Part shown: positions 60,480 through 64,000 of the stretch, piece after piece
Numbering within the stretch: position 1 is the first letter of the stretch
Layout: each line of letters begins with the position of its first letter
Source of the DNA: Stratiolaelaps scimitus
Taxonomy: Eukaryota; Arthropoda; Arachnida; Mesostigmata; Laelapidae
Assembly: GCA_019614645.1 (NCBI GenBank)
Contig: JABWDB010000021.1
Span: forward strand, 3,968,001-4,032,000
Length of the DNA stretch: 64,000 nucleotides
Direction: 5' to 3'
The notes under the pieces: model-generated
Database searches by the model: none
What the model saw: the letters and a program-made list of their open reading frames with translations, nothing else
What the model was told of the DNA's origin: nothing
Translations under genes and position numbers: made by a program

Positions 60480-63262
60480 ATGTCGTCGTTTAAACCTGTG
60501 CAGGCCGAGACATTGCCAAAGAAGTCCTCATTTCTCAGCCAGGAACAGCTAAGCTGGAAGCAATATGCACTACCAGTGACGGTTAAAGATTCAGCTCTTA
60601 TCCAACATGTTGATATTGCCTCTGAGGAACCGTTTCAATTTGCAATCTCGTCATCGAACCGAGTCCAGATTTACAATCCGGCAAGCAGAGACGTAACCTG
60701 TCGGCTAACGAAATTTAAGGTGGGATATGCTTCACAAATTGTTGCAATATTATAATAATATAGTTTGATTAAAAATAGACGCCGAATATTTGATAAGGTT
60801 TTTAATCAACGGCATATTCATCAATGGAATAATATATATGAGAGTTTGTGGCCCGCCTGTCTGACAGTTCGTCTGAACAGGCGGCCCGCTCAACCTGCCC
60901 TGCGGGGCAGCCCCGTCTATCTCGTCTATCTGTAAATGTAGTTATAATTCTGACACTGGAATAATAGAAAATTATCAGTGGGGAACCATGATAATAATGC
61001 TATTATTATTATACTAATATATATTAAACTCTTTCTATTGTCTCGCTTGATTCAAACAGTTGAACGCGTTCGGTGCTACGTTTCGAGGTGACAATAAATT
61101 GCTTGCTGCAGGCAGTGATGAAGGCACAGTCAAACTGTTTGACATTAAGACCAAGGCTGCCCTTCGGACGTTTGTGGGACATAAACGCCCCACGCGCCGG
61201 GTGGTGTTCGCTAATCAGGGCCAGCAAATTGTCAGCTTTTCGGATGATACGACAGTCGGCATATGGGATATTCCCCAGCAAACGCAAGTACGTACGGCTG
61301 AGAATTTTATACTCTACAACAGGTCCTTCATATGAAAGACAGTTTACGTACTTCCGCATTTATCTATACTTCGTGTTCTTGGTGGTATAAACACCACTTG
61401 ATACATTTAAACCTAGCTTTCCTGCCCCCTTCTAATGTAAGTAATTGCGTACGAGCAAGTGAGCAGCCCAACGCTGTCAACAGCCCCAAAAAAATGATGC
61501 GCGTCCTTAACAGCATGTTTATTAATGTTATACACATCATCGGTTACAATAGATTCAATCGATGGCTCATCACAAAGACTACGTTCGTTGCGGTCGGATG
61601 GCGCCTGGATCAACGAATCTGCTCTTAACGGCCAGCTACGATCATAGTGCTGCCCTGGTGGATGTCCGCACCGGAGAAGCGGGTCTCGTTGTTGATCACG
61701 GAGCCCCCATCGACGCCGTTGAAATGCTGCCTTCTGGAAGTATATTTTTCACAGCCGGAGGCAACCTCATAAAAGTGTGGGATGCCGCTTCAGGGAGAAA
61801 GCTTACCCAGCTTTGCCAACACCACAAGGCGATCACCTGCCTCAGTTAGTATGAGATAGAGCTCGAGAACACTATGTTCACTGCTGCTGTTTGCGTTTTT
61901 TGCATTTTCTTCCATTTTCCATTTCTCCTAGGGTTTTGTTTTCAATATCGCGGCAAACTCCACAAACATCGTGATTGAGCTGAAAACTCTAGTATTCAAT
62001 CTAGCACACAAACATGATTTTAGCATTTCAGTATTTATTGATAATTATTCTATCCATTGGTTCCCTATTTCCTCTCATATTCAGGTGTATCATCGTCTGG
62101 CGACAAATTGCTCAGCGGTTCACTTGATCGTCACGTGAAGGTCTATGATATACAAAACTATCAGGTAGTCCATTCAGTTTCTTATCCGTCGCCTATCCTC
62201 TGTATGGCTATGGCACAAGACGCATCGGTATTTGTTGTTGGGTCCGAGACGGGACTAGTAACGATACATCGGCGAAAAGATATTCGCCCTCCGGATGATG
62301 GAATGAATCCCGAGGCTGACGTCACAAAGGTCCGTAAGGCGATATTTATACCGGAAGCCGATGATATCGTCCTGGACACGAAACATTTCGCGCAGGCGAG
62401 CAAACTACAGAATCAGCTAAAGCGGTTCGAGTTCACCACGGCGTTGAAGACCGCATTCACTCAAGCCACACAGTGCAATCGACCAGAACTATTTATAGCC
62501 ACATGCGACGAAATCGCTCGGAGACGGACCCTGGAGCACGCTCTTGAGAAAATAGGAGAAAAACATCAGAATGCTATTCTTGATTTCATCTGTAAATATG
62601 TCACGCTGCCAAGATATGAACATGTAAGTCGAGACAGAAGCTCCCTCGATCGGAGAGAACGTTGAACTGTTAATTAGGAAATTTAGCTGTGAGTCTTGAT
62701 TACGGTGATTATGATGATGCTTAGCAACAGCTTTAGTTAGGCTGCCCCCTATAACTTTATCTTATTAGTTTGTTGCTATTTATTTGACGGCTTTTGCCTG
62801 ACATCTATGAAAGCTGCAATGCTTCGTATAGCATATACCACATGGACGGCACTTCACATATAAAAACGCTTTCTGGAAGCCGAATCGTCACAGCACGCGT
62901 GATGCGTCTGCCGCTCTTTCCTACACAGTAAAAAGGGAAATCGGGATTTTGTAATGTGTCCCGAACCTGTTACAAATGCTAAACGATTGGGGGTGATCGA
63001 TGTTGGTTTCTCGAGGACTAATGACCGTTGTGGATTATTTTAGGTTCTTCTCGACCTGATTGAGGTGATGACTCGGGTTCTACAGAAACGGCGCGAATGG
63101 GACGATGTTTTATGGCTAAAGCTCGAGGAGTTGGCACATCAAATTGATCGGCTGCATTCAACACAGGACGAGTGTCGAAAGCTCATCGCCATGATTGAAA
63201 CGATTAACACCAAGAACCGACAAAGTGTCACCGTTCAACCGATAAATCTTGATCCTGTTTAG
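60480..63262 (+). CDS. UTP15: UTP15, U3 snoRNP / SSU processome WD40 protein
   Basis: Nucleolar WD40 protein of the tUTP/UtpA subcomplex, needed for pre-18S rRNA processing and linked to rDNA transcription. Exons 60480-60719, 61060-61287, 61553-61844, 62085-62623 and 63044-63262; phases fit; 505 aa, near the family's usual 510-520. The N-terminus (KPVQAETLPKKSSFLSQEQL) is family-like. WD40 blades appear from about 45: AAGSDEGTVKLFDIKTKAAL, HKRPTRRVVF, VSFSDDTTVGIWDI, HHKDYVRCGRM, TASYDHSAALVDVRTGE, GGNLIKVWDAASG and LLSGSLDRHVKVYDI. The C-terminal UTP15 domain covers about 355-500 (LKRFEFTTALKTAFT, VLQKRREWDDVLW). The poly(A) signal is at 63566-63571. Housekeeping gene, single copy here. Confidence 0.93.
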
Positions 63263-64000
63263 ATCCTGTCAATGAGCTGGGCTACTAGCAAGCGAAAGAT
63301 ACGAGTTTACGTGTCCTGGAGTGAAGGACTCTTGCCGGACTCTCACTGTATTAATTCTACATGCTCCTTTAGTGACAATTCAGTGTGATTTTGAGTACAT
63401 TGTGGAGATAGCAATTTACAATAGCACAGGCTACAACATGGTGGCCCCTGGGAGAGGCTCACCAGTAGACAGGCACCAAGGGCTGCGGTAGACGAGTTTG
63501 GTGAATGTACAAGTAAAAAAAAATGACAAAATGATGATCATCAGCTGTGTGCTAACGTCCAAAAAAATAAACTACTTTAAGCAACATAGGACATGTTGCA
63601 AAACGCTATTTTATGTAAGCATATTTAACAATAATAATTATACTAATAATGACTTTATTGACGGATATTTATATGTTTGAGTTGTATTCGGCGATAAACA
63701 GGGCAAAGAGTTACAATCGAAACTGACTGAAATCTCTCAGAGAGCATGTATACACATATTCAGAATGTTTTTGTTGAGTTGTGGCTTCTGTTCAACCATC
63801 AGGTTTTGCAGCCTAAACCTGTATGACCATTCATGCAATGGTTTCGACTGGTGACCTTTTTCGAGTTACTTCTCTCATTTCTCATATCGGGAAACATGTT
63901 AGGTGCTGCCAGCGTTGCTCTCGTGTAGTGGTTATTATAAATAGCAAGGGTAATTTCTCCAAACGACACCTTGCATTTTTAGGGCAGATGTGCAAGCTAT
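63263..64000. other. UTP15 3' UTR and downstream spacer
   Basis: AATAAA at 63566-63571 marks a likely end of the UTP15 transcript, about 300 bp past the stop. No coding frame is supported to the window end. Confidence 0.5.

Overview
The window is eukaryotic nuclear DNA, almost certainly from an arthropod. The genes have short spliced exons with GT/AG junctions. There are many AT, AG and TA microsatellites, R1-type and CR1/jockey-type LINE fragments, and two secreted low-complexity proteins of the cuticle or secretory type. A chelicerate (mite or tick) is my best guess; this is inference only.

Layout: 1-4.4 kb is AT- and microsatellite-rich with no gene seen. 4.4-6.35 kb is a relic of duplicated array DNA followed by an R1-like LINE fragment. 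7.3-8.25 kb (minus) is a single-exon 312-residue ORF of unknown family. 8.78-9.70 kb is a decayed partial copy of the 3' end of a Tudor-domain gene. 10.3-28.4 kb (minus) holds three tandem, intact, nine-exon cytochrome P450 genes on a repeat of about 7 kb. All three have the same phase-consistent structure and each predicts 552 residues. 29.8-31.1 kb is a CR1/jockey-like LINE fragment. 31.3-34.67 kb (minus) is the Tudor-domain gene. 37.2-43.9 kb (plus) is a five-exon secreted glycine-rich protein. 48.3-52.4 kb (plus) is a secreted Pro/Gln/Gly-rich protein. 54.9-59.8 kb (minus) is NASP, a histone H3-H4 chaperone. 60.5-63.3 kb (plus) is UTP15, a WD40 subunit of the small-subunit processome. NASP and UTP15 diverge from a shared 704-bp spacer.

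The most dynamic part is the P450 cluster. The three copies are nearly identical, yet amino-acid changes concentrate in predicted substrate-contact segments (helix G, helix I and the segment after ExxR). Their upstream regions differ by indels, and retroelements have hit their introns differently. The cluster lies between two direct copies of the 3' end of the Tudor gene, which points to a segmental-duplication history. The single-copy right half holds the two housekeeping genes and the two structural-protein genes. A second theme is a set of short, perfect or near-perfect inverted duplications with small loops, scattered through introns and spacers.

Exon coordinates were derived by hand from splice consensus, reading phase and family motifs; no database search was run.
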